Assembly (NCBI RefSeq): GCF_031583065.1
Contig: NZ_CP134053.1
Location: 7,543,001 to 7,607,000, forward strand
DNA from: Streptomyces sp. CGMCC 4.7035
Lineage (GTDB): Bacteria; Actinomycetota; Actinomycetes; Streptomycetales; Streptomycetaceae
Length of the DNA stretch: 64,000 nucleotides
Reading direction: 5' to 3'
The notes under the pieces are model-generated. The model saw nothing but the letters and a program-made list of their open reading frames with translations, had not been told where the DNA came from and made no database searches. This document shows, one piece after another, positions 16,508 to 24,644 of this stretch. Positions within the stretch are counted from its first letter, which is position 1. Every line of letters begins with the position of its first letter. The position numbers were made by a program, and so were the translations under genes.

Positions 16508-17557
16508 ATGACCCGTGAAGCCCCCGAGCCGGCGTTCCGGCCGCACCGCGTCGTCGTCCTCGCGCTCGACGGGCTGCTCCCCTTCGAGCTGGGCATCCCG
16601 CACCGGATCTTCGGGCGCCCCAAGGACGCCGAGGGCCGACATCTGTACGAGGTCGTCACCTGCTCGATCCGGCCACCGGGACCGGTCGAGACGGACGCCG
16701 ACTTCTCCATCCACGTCGAGAACGGCCCGGAAGCCCTGGCCACCGCCGACACCGTGATCGTCCCGGCGTCGTACGAACTCGGTCCGGTCTTCAAGGAGGG
16801 CGTGCTGACCGACGAACTGGCCGCCGCGCTCGCCCACATCCGGCCCGGCACCCGGCTCGCCTCCATCTGCACCGGCGTGTACGTCCTCGCCGCCGCCGGC
16901 CACCTCGACGGCCGCCCCGCCACCACGCACTGGGCCGAAGCCGATCACTTCCAGCGGCTGTTCCCGCAGATCAAGGTCGACGCGGACGTCCTGTTCATCG
17001 ACGACGGCGACGTCCTGACCTCCGCCGGGGTGGCCGCCGGGATCGACCTGTGCCTGCACATCGTGCGCCGTGACCACGGCACCGCGGTCGCCAACGAGGT
17101 GGCCCGCCGCACGGTCGTACCGCCCCACCGCGACGGCGGTCAGGCGCAGTACATCCACCGTCCCGTGCCGGATCCGCAGCTGGCCACCACGACCGCCGCC
17201 CGCGCCTGGGCGCTCGGCCGCCTCCACGAGCCCATCCAGCTGCGCGACATGGCGGAGCAGGAGTCGATGTCCGTGCGCACCTTCACGCGCCGCTTCCGTG
17301 AGGAGGTCGGCGTCAGCCCCGGCCAGTGGCTGACCCAGCAGCGCGTCGAACGGGCCCGGCATCTGCTGGAGTCCACCGACCTGTCGGTCGACCAAGTGGC
17401 GTGGGACGCCGGCTTCGGCACGGCCCAGTCGATGCGGCAGCACCTACAGGCGGCACTCGGGGTCACTCCCACCGCTTACCGACGGACCTTCCGGGCCGGG
17501 AGCGCTCCCGACCGCGGCGGCTCCAGGGGGTGCGACGGGTTGGACGCCCTGCGCTGA
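16508..17557 (+). CDS. GlxA-family transcriptional regulator (DJ-1/PfpI domain plus AraC HTH)
   Basis: 349 residues. Residues ~12-190 form a DJ-1/PfpI-like domain, with the nucleophile-elbow segment ASICTGVYVLAAAGHLDGRP retaining a Cys; residues ~225-335 form a double AraC HTH (HEPIQLRDMAEQESMSVRTF and STDLSVDQVAWDAGFGTAQS). GlxA-type activators sense small metabolites. Its 3' end overlaps that of the opposing MFS gene by 114 bases; the last ~20 residues after TPTAYRRTFR are probably not conserved. Divergent from an MFS carrier gene, a likely target. Confidence 0.9.
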   Translation: MTREAPEPAFRPHRVVVLALDGLLPFELGIPHRIFGRPKDAEGRHLYEVVTCSIRPPGPVETDADFSIHVENGPEALATADTVIVPASYELGPVFKEGVLTDELAAALAHIRPGTRLASICTGVYVLAAAGHLDGRPATTHWAEADHFQRLFPQIKVDADVLFIDDGDVLTSAGVAAGIDLCLHIVRRDHGTAVANEVARRTVVPPHRDGGQAQYIHRPVPDPQLATTTAARAWALGRLHEPIQLRDMAEQESMSVRTFTRRFREEVGVSPGQWLTQQRVERARHLLESTDLSVDQVAWDAGFGTAQSMRQHLQAALGVTPTAYRRTFRAGSAPDRGGSRGCDGLDALR

Positions 17558-18718
17558 ACGGCCCGCCCGACGGACCTCGCCCCACCAGCCGAGCGCCGCC
17601 AGCACCAGGGTGAGAGCCACACCGACCAGGACGGCCGTGGACGGGGCCACCACCCGGAGCAGGACGCCGGCCAGGGAGCCCGTCGCCGCGTATCCCGCGC
17701 CCGCGGCCGCGTACATCAGGGAGTAGCCCGCGGCCAGGGCGCTCGGTGGCAGGGCCTCGCGCAGGGACAGGTTGCGGGTGAGCAGCGCGCCCGACTGGAG
17801 CATGCCGCTCATGGCCAGCATGACCGCGATGCCGGCCGCGGCCGGTATCAGCGCGACGAGGGCCACACAGACCGATGTCCCGCACAGCAGCACCACACTG
17901 TGGGTGCGCAGCCGCCCCGGCCAGGAGCGCAGGCCGTACAGGAAGGCACCCAGCCCCGCGCCCAGGGACAGCCCCACCAGCAGCGGACCGGACCAGCCCA
18001 CACCGACGCCGCGCTGTTCGAGGAGGGCGGGCAGGACCAGTTCGGCCAAGCCGAGCGTGGTGAGGCCGGCCGCGCCCGTGACGTACGCCGGCCAGGCGGC
18101 GAGGAGGGGCCGGAGCAGCGGCCCGCCCGCCCGGTCCCCGTCGCCCGCATCCCAGCCGGCGGGCAGGAGCCACAGGCCCGCGGCCGACGACACCAGGAGG
18201 ACGGCGGCCAGGAGCAGCGGGACGCGCGGGGCGACGCCGAGGGCGAGGCCGGTCACCGCGGCCGGGGAGACGGCCCATATGCCGGACACCAGCAGTGACT
18301 CGAAGGACAGCGCCTGCGCCACGGCACGTTCCGGAACCAGGGTCGTGAGCAGCACGCGCAGAGCGCCGGTGGCCTGGGCCGGGGCGATGCCCGCCAGCAC
18401 CGCGAACGCCGCGAGGACCATGGGGTGCGCGCCGGGTAACGCGCCGAGACCCGCGAATCCGGCGGCTCCGGTCGCGAGTCCCGCGGCCAGCTGAGGGCGG
18501 GCGCGCTCGGGACGCAGGCGCAGTCCCAGCAGCGGAGCGCCGATGATCTCCCCGATCACATAGACCGCGGCGAGGGTCGCGCCCAGGGAGTAGCCACCGG
18601 GCCGCTCACGCACCAGGAAGACCAGGGCCAAGGGTGCCATGGCCACCGGCATACGGGCGCCGATGGATACGCAGGCCCAGGTGAAGACCTGCTTGGATGC
18701 GACATCGCGGTAGGTCAT
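17444..18718 (-). CDS. MFS transporter
   Basis: 424 residues, about 12 predicted helices (for example ARPQLAAGLATGAAGFAGLG and ALAAGYSLMYAAAGAGYAAT). Topology and small-residue-rich helices fit the drug-efflux or arabinose-efflux-like MFS group; substrate unknown. The C-terminal ~45 residues after ALGWWGEVRRAGRSAQ are low-complexity Gly/Pro/Ser and overlap the GlxA gene on the other strand. ATG 18718; 82 bases separate it from the alcohol dehydrogenase gene, same strand, so it may be the last gene of that unit. Confidence 0.8.
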   Translation of the reverse strand: MTYRDVASKQVFTWACVSIGARMPVAMAPLALVFLVRERPGGYSLGATLAAVYVIGEIIGAPLLGLRLRPERARPQLAAGLATGAAGFAGLGALPGAHPMVLAAFAVLAGIAPAQATGALRVLLTTLVPERAVAQALSFESLLVSGIWAVSPAAVTGLALGVAPRVPLLLAAVLLVSSAAGLWLLPAGWDAGDGDRAGGPLLRPLLAAWPAYVTGAAGLTTLGLAELVLPALLEQRGVGVGWSGPLLVGLSLGAGLGAFLYGLRSWPGRLRTHSVVLLCGTSVCVALVALIPAAAGIAVMLAMSGMLQSGALLTRNLSLREALPPSALAAGYSLMYAAAGAGYAATGSLAGVLLRVVAPSTAVLVGVALTLVLAALGWWGEVRRAGRSAQGVQPVAPPGAAAVGSAPGPEGPSVSGGSDPECRL

Positions 18719-18800
18719 GGGACGACGCTAGGGGGAGGCGCCGACAACGCCCCACTGGATTTCCGGAGCCTGTGGAAAACCCGCAGAGACCCGGAGGCAC

Positions 18801-19970
18801 TCAGAAGGTCAGCACCCCCCTCGCCACCCTCCCCGCGTGCGCGTCCGCCGCCGCCTTGTCGAAGTCCTCCACCGGGTAGGTCGCCGTCACCAACTCGTCC
18901 AGGAGCAGGCGGCCTTCGCGGTACATCCGGGCGTAGAGCGCGATGTCCCGCTGGGGGCGGGAGGCGCCGTAGCGGCAGCCCAGGATGGACTTGTCCAGGA
19001 ACATCGAGGAGACCAGGAACGTCGCCTCGGCCGTCGCCGGCGGCACGCCCAGGAGGATCGCCTGGCCGTGGCGGTCCAGGGAGTCGATCGCCGCGCGGAT
19101 CAACTCGACCCGGCCCACGCACTCGAAAGCGTGGTCGGCGCCCGTGGGGAGCAGGTCCTTCACCTCGTCCATCGAGGTCAGGAAGTCGGTCGCGCCGAAT
19201 TGGCGTGCCACCGCCTCCTTCGCCGGATTGGCGTCCACCGCCACGATCCGCGAGGCGCCCGCGATCCGCGCGCCCTGGAGGACGTTGAGGCCGATGCCGC
19301 CCGTGCCGATGACGAGGACGGTGTCGCCCTGGTCCACCCGTGCCCGGTTCAGGACGGCGCCCACCCCGGTCAGGACCCCGCATCCGATCAGCGCCGCCGA
19401 CTGCAGCGGAATGTCCTTCGGGATGCGGACCGCCTGCACCGCCTTCACCACGGTCCGCTCCGCGAAGGCGGAGTTGGACGCGAACTGGTACACCGGCCTG
19501 CCGCCCTGTGTGAACGGCTGTCCCGGCCGTCCGATCGCCTGCCGGCACATCGTCGGCCGGCCACGGTCGCACTCCGCGCACGCCCCGCAGTTCGCGAGGG
19601 TCGACAGCGACACGTGGTCGCCGGGCGCGACATGGGTGACGCCCGGGCCCACCGCCTCCACCACACCCGCGCCCTCATGGCCGAGCACCACGGGAACCGG
19701 GAAGGGTATGGTCCCGTCCACCACGGACAGATCGCTGTGGCACAGGCCCGCCGCCGAGATCGCGACCTGCACCTCGCCGGGGCCCGGGTCCCGTACCTCC
19801 AGGTCGTCCACGACCTGCGTCTGCTTGCCGTCGTAGATCACACCTCGTATCGCGCTTTGTTTCGCGCCTTTGGTCGTGCGTTGTTTCGCGCCTTCGGTCG
19901 TACGTTGTGCCGCGCCTTCGGTCGTACGTTGTGCCGCGCCTTTGGTCGCGTCTTGCGTCCCGCCTGGCAT
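18801..19970 (-). CDS. Zn-dependent alcohol dehydrogenase (class III-like) with repeat-bearing N-terminus
   Basis: 389 residues. Zn-catalytic GLCHSDLSVV and LGHEGAGVV, structural-Zn CGACAECDRGRPTMC, and NAD-binding GTGGIGLNVLQGARIAGASR with Asp in AVDANP. This MDR group oxidises alcohols to aldehydes with NAD. Residues ~8-42 before the first beta strand (IRGVIYDGKQTQ) are an eight-residue repeat (GAAQRTTE, GAAQRTTE, GAKQRTTK) absent from normal family members. ATG 19970 has a strong AAGGAG site; an internal start near residue 40 would give a normal-length enzyme. Follows the acyl-CoA dehydrogenase gene by 10 bases. Confidence 0.85.
   Translation of the reverse strand: MPGGTQDATKGAAQRTTEGAAQRTTEGAKQRTTKGAKQSAIRGVIYDGKQTQVVDDLEVRDPGPGEVQVAISAAGLCHSDLSVVDGTIPFPVPVVLGHEGAGVVEAVGPGVTHVAPGDHVSLSTLANCGACAECDRGRPTMCRQAIGRPGQPFTQGGRPVYQFASNSAFAERTVVKAVQAVRIPKDIPLQSAALIGCGVLTGVGAVLNRARVDQGDTVLVIGTGGIGLNVLQGARIAGASRIVAVDANPAKEAVARQFGATDFLTSMDEVKDLLPTGADHAFECVGRVELIRAAIDSLDRHGQAILLGVPPATAEATFLVSSMFLDKSILGCRYGASRPQRDIALYARMYREGRLLLDELVTATYPVEDFDKAAADAHAGRVARGVLTF
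19855..19950. repeat. 24-bp in-frame tandem repeat in the alcohol dehydrogenase 5' end
   Basis: Four 24-bp units (e.g. CGTTGTGCCGCGCC then TTCGGTCGTA) encode the repeated octapeptide GA(A/K)QRTTE on the minus strand. The period is a multiple of three, so copy-number changes keep the frame. Confidence 0.9.
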
Positions 19971-19980
19971 CTCAGCTCCT

Positions 19981-21135
19981 TCAGCCCTTGGGTCCCCTGG
20001 GTTCCTTCGGCAGGCCGAGCACGCGCTCGGCGATGATCGTGCGCTGGATCTCGTCCGAGCCGCCGTAGATGGTGTCGGCCCGGCTGAAGAAGAACAGGTG
20101 CTGGAACGGGTCCAGTTCGTACGGTGCAGTAGGCGACCAGTCGGCCGGGCCCGCCGCCCCCGCCGCCCCCCGTACCCGCATCGCCAGCTCGCCCAGCCGC
20201 TGGTGCCAGCGGCCCCACAGCAGCTTGGCCACACTGGAGGCGCCCGCGTCCGCCGTGTCGCCCAGCGTCCGCAGGGCGTTCCAGCGCATCGCGCGCAGTT
20301 CGGCCCACTGTGCGACGAGGCGGTCGCGCACGACGGGGTCGTCCGCCGCGCCCGTCGCCACGGCCGTACGGACGACCTCGCCCAACTCCCTGGCGAAACC
20401 GATCTGTTGCGCCAGCGTGGAGACGCCCCGCTCGAAGCCGAGCAGGCTCATCGCGACGCGCCAGCCGCCTCCCTCGCCTCCGACGACGTGCTCGGCCCGG
20501 GCCGTCGCGCCGTCGAAGAACACCTCGTTGAACTCGCTGGTTCCGGTGAGCTGACGGATGGGACGGACCTCGATACGACCGGGCTGGTCCATCGGTACGA
20601 GGAGGAAGGTGAGGCCGTGGTGGCGGCGGGAGGCCGGGTCGGTGCGGGCGAGGACGAAGCACCAGTCGGCCTCGTGCGCGAGGGAGGTCCAGATCTTCTG
20701 GCCGGTGATGCGGTACGTGTGCGGGGTGTCGCGTACGGCGGTGGTACGGACGCCTGCCAGGTCGGATCCTGCGCCGGGTTCGCTGTAGCCCTGGCACCAG
20801 AGTTCCTCGCCGCGGGCGACGGGGGGCAGGAAGCGGGACTTCTGGTCGGGGGTGCCGTGGGTGATGAGGGTGGGGGCGAGGAGGTTCTCGCCGATGTGGC
20901 CGGAGCGGGGAGGTGCCTTTGAGCGGGCGTACTCCTCCGCCCAGGCGACCTGTTGGGTGAGGGTGGCTCGGCGGTTGCCGTAGCCGTCTTCGGGCCAGCC
21001 GAGGCCTATCCAGCCGGCACGGCCGAGTTCACGTTCCCAGTCCCGACGGTTCGGCTCGTCGCCGAGGTGGGTCTGGAGCCAGGCTCGTGCCTCGCGTCGG
21101 AACGCGTCGTCCTCCGGACCGAAGCCGAAATCCAT
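19981..21135 (-). CDS. Acyl-CoA dehydrogenase, FadE type
   Basis: 384 residues. GYSEPGAGSDLAGVRTTAVR and ITGQKIWTSLAHEADWCFVL (flavin-contacting middle domain) are followed by the C-terminal YGGSDEIQRTIIAERVLGLP motif of the SxxIQ-type FadE subunit. It is the second type of dehydrogenase in the island and may pair with a GGxGFTWE-type subunit such as that at 1104-2285. In a minus-strand series SDR, dehydrogenase, alcohol dehydrogenase; 220 bases separate it from the SDR gene, with a dispersed hairpin repeat in between. Confidence 0.9.
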   Translation of the reverse strand: MDFGFGPEDDAFRREARAWLQTHLGDEPNRRDWERELGRAGWIGLGWPEDGYGNRRATLTQQVAWAEEYARSKAPPRSGHIGENLLAPTLITHGTPDQKSRFLPPVARGEELWCQGYSEPGAGSDLAGVRTTAVRDTPHTYRITGQKIWTSLAHEADWCFVLARTDPASRRHHGLTFLLVPMDQPGRIEVRPIRQLTGTSEFNEVFFDGATARAEHVVGGEGGGWRVAMSLLGFERGVSTLAQQIGFARELGEVVRTAVATGAADDPVVRDRLVAQWAELRAMRWNALRTLGDTADAGASSVAKLLWGRWHQRLGELAMRVRGAAGAAGPADWSPTAPYELDPFQHLFFFSRADTIYGGSDEIQRTIIAERVLGLPKEPRGPKG

Positions 21136-21288
21136 GCTTTCCGCCTTGTGGTGGTGGGTCGACGTTGCGTGGTGCGTGCGGGGTTCCGGGCGGGTGGTTT
21201 TCGCCCCCGCCGCCCCTACCCGTCCCGTACCTGGGGGCTGCCGCCCCCCAGACCCCCGCTAGTCGGCCTTGACGGCCTCGTTCTCAAA

Positions 21289-21322
21289 CTCCCCCAAGCT
21301 CTTCGAGCAGGGGGACCCCCAG
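21289..21322. repeat. Dispersed hairpin element B, copy 1
   Basis: CTCCCCCAAGCTCTTCGAGC then AGGGGGACCCCCAG. The arms CCCCC/GGGGG and GCTC/GAGC make a strong stem with a TTC loop. Other copies are at 45195, 51214 (nested) and 61566 (inside a gene). Located between the SDR and acyl-CoA dehydrogenase genes, where it could terminate or attenuate transcription. Confidence 0.75.
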
Positions 21323-21355
21323 ACGGGCTGGTAGTGGCTGGTAGTGGCTGGTCGC

Positions 21356-22267
21356 CTACCTGTTCGGGCGTGCTCCCTCTCGTGCCGCCCTCTCCATCTC
21401 CTCCAGTTGCTCCAGCAGTGGCATCGGGTCCGTCCCCACCGTTCCGGGCAGGAAGTCCGCGATCCGCTCCGGGGTCCAGGGGCCCTCCGCGTACCCCGCC
21501 CGCAGTTCCCTCGGCTGGGCCCAGACCGCCAGCTTCGGGCCCGCGATCGTGTAGACCTGGCCTGTGATGCGGGCCTCCTTCGCGCGGTCGGACAGGAGGT
21601 ACACCACCAGTGCGGCGACGTCCTCCGGTTCGCCGATCTCCTTCAGGGTCATGGGGACGTTCGCCGACATCCGCGTCCGCGCCACCGGTGCCACCGCGTT
21701 CGCCGTCACCCCGTACTTGTGCAGGCCCAGCGCCGCGCTGCGGACCAGGGAGATGATTCCGCCCTTCGCGGCGCTGTAGTTGGCCTGGGAGACCGAACCC
21801 TGGTGGTTGCCGCTGGTGAAACCGATCAGCGTGCCGGAGCGCTGCCCCCGCATCACCGCCGCCGCCGCGCGGAACACCGTGAACGTGCCCTTGAGATGGG
21901 TGGCCACGACCGGATCCCACTCGTCCTCGGTCATGTTGAAGAGCATCCGCTCGCGCAGGATGCCCGCCACGCACACCACCCCGTCCAGGCGGCCGTACGA
22001 CGCGAGCGCCTCGTCCACCACCCGCTGCCCGCCCGCCATCGTCGCGATGTCGTCCCCCACGGCGACGGCCTCTCCGCCCGCCGCCTCGATCTCCTTGACC
22101 ACGGACTCGGCGACCTCGCTCGTGGGCGAGGCGCCCTCCACCGACACCCCGTAGTCGTTGACGACGACCCGTGCGCCCTCGGCTGCCGCCGCCAGCGCCA
22201 CCGCCCGTCCGATCCCGCGGCCCGCACCCGTCACGGCGACGACCTTGCCTGCCAAGAAGTTCCCCAC
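21356..22267 (-). CDS. SDR-family oxidoreductase, 17beta-HSD4/hydroxyacyl-CoA dehydrogenase-like
   Basis: 303 residues. NAD-binding VTGAGRGIGRAVALAAAAEG, the acidic residue after strand 2 in VVVNDYG (as in HSD17B4-type enzymes, pointing to NAD), and catalytic SGN...YSAAK. Proteins of about 300 residues with this VNDYG pattern are 3-hydroxyacyl-CoA dehydrogenases in steroid or branched fatty acid beta-oxidation. GTG 22267 lies 24 bases from operator site 7. First gene of the minus-strand unit with the dehydrogenases downstream. Confidence 0.88.
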   Translation of the reverse strand: MGNFLAGKVVAVTGAGRGIGRAVALAAAAEGARVVVNDYGVSVEGASPTSEVAESVVKEIEAAGGEAVAVGDDIATMAGGQRVVDEALASYGRLDGVVCVAGILRERMLFNMTEDEWDPVVATHLKGTFTVFRAAAAVMRGQRSGTLIGFTSGNHQGSVSQANYSAAKGGIISLVRSAALGLHKYGVTANAVAPVARTRMSANVPMTLKEIGEPEDVAALVVYLLSDRAKEARITGQVYTIAGPKLAVWAQPRELRAGYAEGPWTPERIADFLPGTVGTDPMPLLEQLEEMERAAREGARPNR

Positions 22268-22290
22268 GTCCTGCCCCTTCCCGCAGTTTC

Positions 22291-22303
22291 TGACGGACCG
22301 TTA
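22291..22303. promoter_or_regulatory. Operator palindrome, site 7
   Basis: TGACGGACCGTTA flanked by TC and GATT. It sits 24 bases before the SDR start at 22267, in the divergent region shared with the cyclase gene. Confidence 0.65.
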
Positions 22304-22307
22304 GATT

Positions 22308-22320
22308 TTATGTCCCGTCA
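22308..22320. promoter_or_regulatory. Operator-like half palindrome, site 8 (degenerate)
   Basis: TTATGTCCCGTCA followed by GAT: the right arm CCGTCAGAT is intact and the left arm is lost. Centre 17 bp from site 7, 31 bases before the cyclase ATG at 22352. Weak on its own; listed because every other divergent pair in the island has a site facing each way. Confidence 0.4.
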
Positions 22321-22351
22321 GATACTCGGAGACAAGCCCCGGGGAGGACTC

Positions 22352-23278
22352 ATGTCACTGCCGGCCGAGTTCCACGACATAGCCAAGCGCGTGAACAACT
22401 GGGGGCGCTGGGGCGGCGACGACGAGATCGGAACACTCAACCTGATCACCGACGAGGTGGTGAGGCAGGCCGCCGCCTGCGTCCGCAGCGGACGGCGCGT
22501 TCCGCTCGCCCTTCCTCTTCAGCAGGACGGAGTGCAGACCGGCGTGATCCCGGGGCGGGTCAATCCGCTGCACGTGATGGTGCAGATCAATCAGGAGATC
22601 TTCGGGCCCGGCACCGTCGCGTGCAGCGACGACGCCGTGACCATGGGGCTCCAGGCGGCCACCCACTGGGACGCGCTCACCCATGTCTCGCACTCCGGGA
22701 AGCTCTACAACGGACGGCCCGCCGGCACGATCACGCCGCACGGCGGCGCCGAGTTCAGCGGCATCGACAAGCCGCGGCACATCGTCTCCCGCGGGGTGCT
22801 CCTCGACATCGCCCGCGCGCTCGGCGTGGAGCGGCTCGACGGCTCGCACGCCGTCACTCCGGAAGACCTGGAGGCGGCCGAGGAACTCGCCGGGACGCGC
22901 GTACGGGCCGGCGACATCGTCCTCGTACGGACCGGGCAGATCCAGACGTATCTCGCGGGCGACAAGCACGCGTACGGATATCCGTCGCCCGGGCTGTCGG
23001 TGCGCACCCCGGAGTGGTTCCACGCGCGCGATGTGGCCGCCGTCGCGAACGACACGCTCACCTTTGAGATCTTTCCTCCCGAGATCGATGATCTGTGGCT
23101 GCCCGTACACGCGCTCGATCTCGTGGAGATGGGGATGCTGCAGGGCCAGAACTGGAATCTGGAGGAGTTGTCCACAGCCTGTGGAGAAGAGGGCCGCTAT
23201 GCCTTCCTGCTGTCGGCGATGCCCGAGCCCTTCGTCGGCGGCACCGGAACACCCGTGGCGCCGGTCGCCATTCTTTAG
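22352..23278 (+). CDS. Cyclase-family (kynurenine formamidase-like) metal-dependent hydrolase
   Basis: 308 residues. The metal-binding signature HWDALTHVSHSGKLYNG (about residues 107-123, HxxxxHxxxH-like) is that of Cyclase/KynB-fold enzymes, which hydrolyse amides or lactones and often appear in ring-cleavage pathways. The N-terminal NNWGRWGGDDEIGTLNLIT is strongly conserved in the family. GGGGAGG at 22341-22347 supports ATG 22352; an in-frame ATG at 22310 lies within the operator and has no ribosome site. Followed by a strong hairpin terminator. Confidence 0.85.
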   Translation: MSLPAEFHDIAKRVNNWGRWGGDDEIGTLNLITDEVVRQAAACVRSGRRVPLALPLQQDGVQTGVIPGRVNPLHVMVQINQEIFGPGTVACSDDAVTMGLQAATHWDALTHVSHSGKLYNGRPAGTITPHGGAEFSGIDKPRHIVSRGVLLDIARALGVERLDGSHAVTPEDLEAAEELAGTRVRAGDIVLVRTGQIQTYLAGDKHAYGYPSPGLSVRTPEWFHARDVAAVANDTLTFEIFPPEIDDLWLPVHALDLVEMGMLQGQNWNLEELSTACGEEGRYAFLLSAMPEPFVGGTGTPVAPVAIL

Positions 23279-23674
23279 ACGAAGCTCGGGCTGGCGGCGC
23301 GCCATTGCTCGCCCCGAGCACGGCACCGCGCGCCGCCATCCGGCTCGGCGTACCCGCCCTGCCCCCGGGACGGCCTCCACTGGGGGCCGTCCGACCCTGT
23401 AAGGAGCCGACGCCGAATCACGACCCGCACTCGTCGAGGGCTTCCGTCACCAAAACCCTCGGCGTCCCCTCGCGGCGGACCGCTGAACACAAGCGTGATC
23501 AAACGGACACGTGGCGTCAACACCCGATCGGGGATTCATCACTTACACCCTTTTTGTGACGGCGCATGCGGAAGCACGACCCGGCGCATTCAACGGCGGT
23601 CCACCCCGGACAGCCGAAGTCCGTGCGGCCGCACACCCAGACCTACGCCCAGCGAACGCCGCAGCACGCCCCCG
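23279..23674. other. Intergenic region after the cyclase gene
   Basis: Holds the hairpin terminator at 23368-23392. The rest (to the stop of the minus-strand ATPase gene at 23675) is arginine/proline-biased in all frames and shows no gene I can support. Confidence 0.4.
23368..23392 (+). terminator. Hairpin terminator
   Basis: GGACGGCC (23368-23375) and GGCCGTCC (23385-23392) form a perfect 8-bp stem with a nine-base loop, 90 bases after the cyclase stop and facing a convergent gene. Confidence 0.6.
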
Positions 23675-24166
23675 CTACACGACGCCGTATGCGAACTCCG
23701 GTACCGCCGCCTGCGCCCCGTACGCCGTCGCCCTGCCCGCGACCCCGGCCGCACAGCGGTCCACCTCGCACCAGATGCGCTTGCCGACACCCTCCGCGTC
23801 CCAGCCCCAGCGGTCCGCCAGGCCGTCGACGAGTTCCAGGCCGCGGCCGCCCGTCTCGTCGCCCGCCGCGTGACGGGGCGTCGGCGGGCAAGCACTGGTG
23901 TCGGCCACTTCAAGGCGGACCGTGCCGGCCGGGGTTCCCGATGCGTCGTCCCGCACGCCGGTCAGCAGCAGTCGCAGCACGGCGGGACAGCCGGTGTGCA
24001 CCACGGCGTTGGTGACCAGTTCGGAGACGAGCAGGATCAGCGTCTCCGCCAGCGGCTCGTCGGCCCCTATGCCGGACCCCGCGAGCCGTGAACGGGCCCA
24101 TCTACGGGCCCGCCCCACCTCCGCGGGATCGGGCCGGATCTCCAGCTGCACTTGAAGCACCTGCAC
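23675..24166 (-). CDS. ATP-binding anti-sigma-type protein (HATPase_c, RsbW/SpoIIAB-like)
   Basis: 163 residues of GHKL ATPase fold: N-box LLVSELVTNAVVHTGCPAV (residues ~45-63) and G1 box LEVADTSACPPTPRH, G2 ETGGRGLELVDGLADRWG. Streptomyces has dozens of such short kinases or anti-sigma proteins, usually beside XRE/DUF397 pairs; here no partner is recognisable in the next 480 bases. GTG 24166 is the likely start; ribosome site weak. Confidence 0.85.
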   Translation of the reverse strand: MQVLQVQLEIRPDPAEVGRARRWARSRLAGSGIGADEPLAETLILLVSELVTNAVVHTGCPAVLRLLLTGVRDDASGTPAGTVRLEVADTSACPPTPRHAAGDETGGRGLELVDGLADRWGWDAEGVGKRIWCEVDRCAAGVAGRATAYGAQAAVPEFAYGVV

Positions 24167-24644
24167 CGCTCACACCATCCGAACCGGCGGACACATCGCC
24201 TCGCGCCTCGCAAGGGCCACGATCATGGTCATCGTCTGCATGGCGGGAACCAGGGTCACGCACCGTGATTCCCTTGCACGACAGCATGGTTGACGTACAG
24301 TCACCCCAACAAGCGCTTCGGGCATATTCCAGCGCGAAGGAGTACGCGTACGGCATACTGTGCGACGCTTGCCATGGTGAGTCGAACAAGCAGGGGCGAG
24401 GGTCCGCCCCGCCCTGCGAGAGGCGCGCATCGCCGGATCCGGCGCCGCCACAGGGGCCGCACCGGGGTGGATCGGGCTTGGAACCGCTCGCATCCCACAC
24501 AAGGTACCGGAGCCCCCCGCCGACTCCAGCCCGTGACAAGTCACGCATAGGACACAACCCGATATCAACGCTCCGTGATTCCGGATTGCCACAATCCGCG
24601 ACATCCATGGCATCCCGTCCCGAAGAATGCCTGCACAGAGCCCT
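24167..24644. other. Intergenic region, no supported gene
   Basis: About 480 bases between two minus-strand genes, visibly less GC-rich than neighbours (AT-rich patches near 24285-24360). Frames on both strands are open by chance but lack domains, ribosome sites or actinobacterial codon bias. It may contain the promoter of the ATPase gene or an eroded gene. Confidence 0.4.

Noticed and set aside
22310..22352. Earlier ATG start for the cyclase gene
   Set aside because: It lies within the degenerate operator, has no ribosome site, and GGGGAGG fits ATG 22352.
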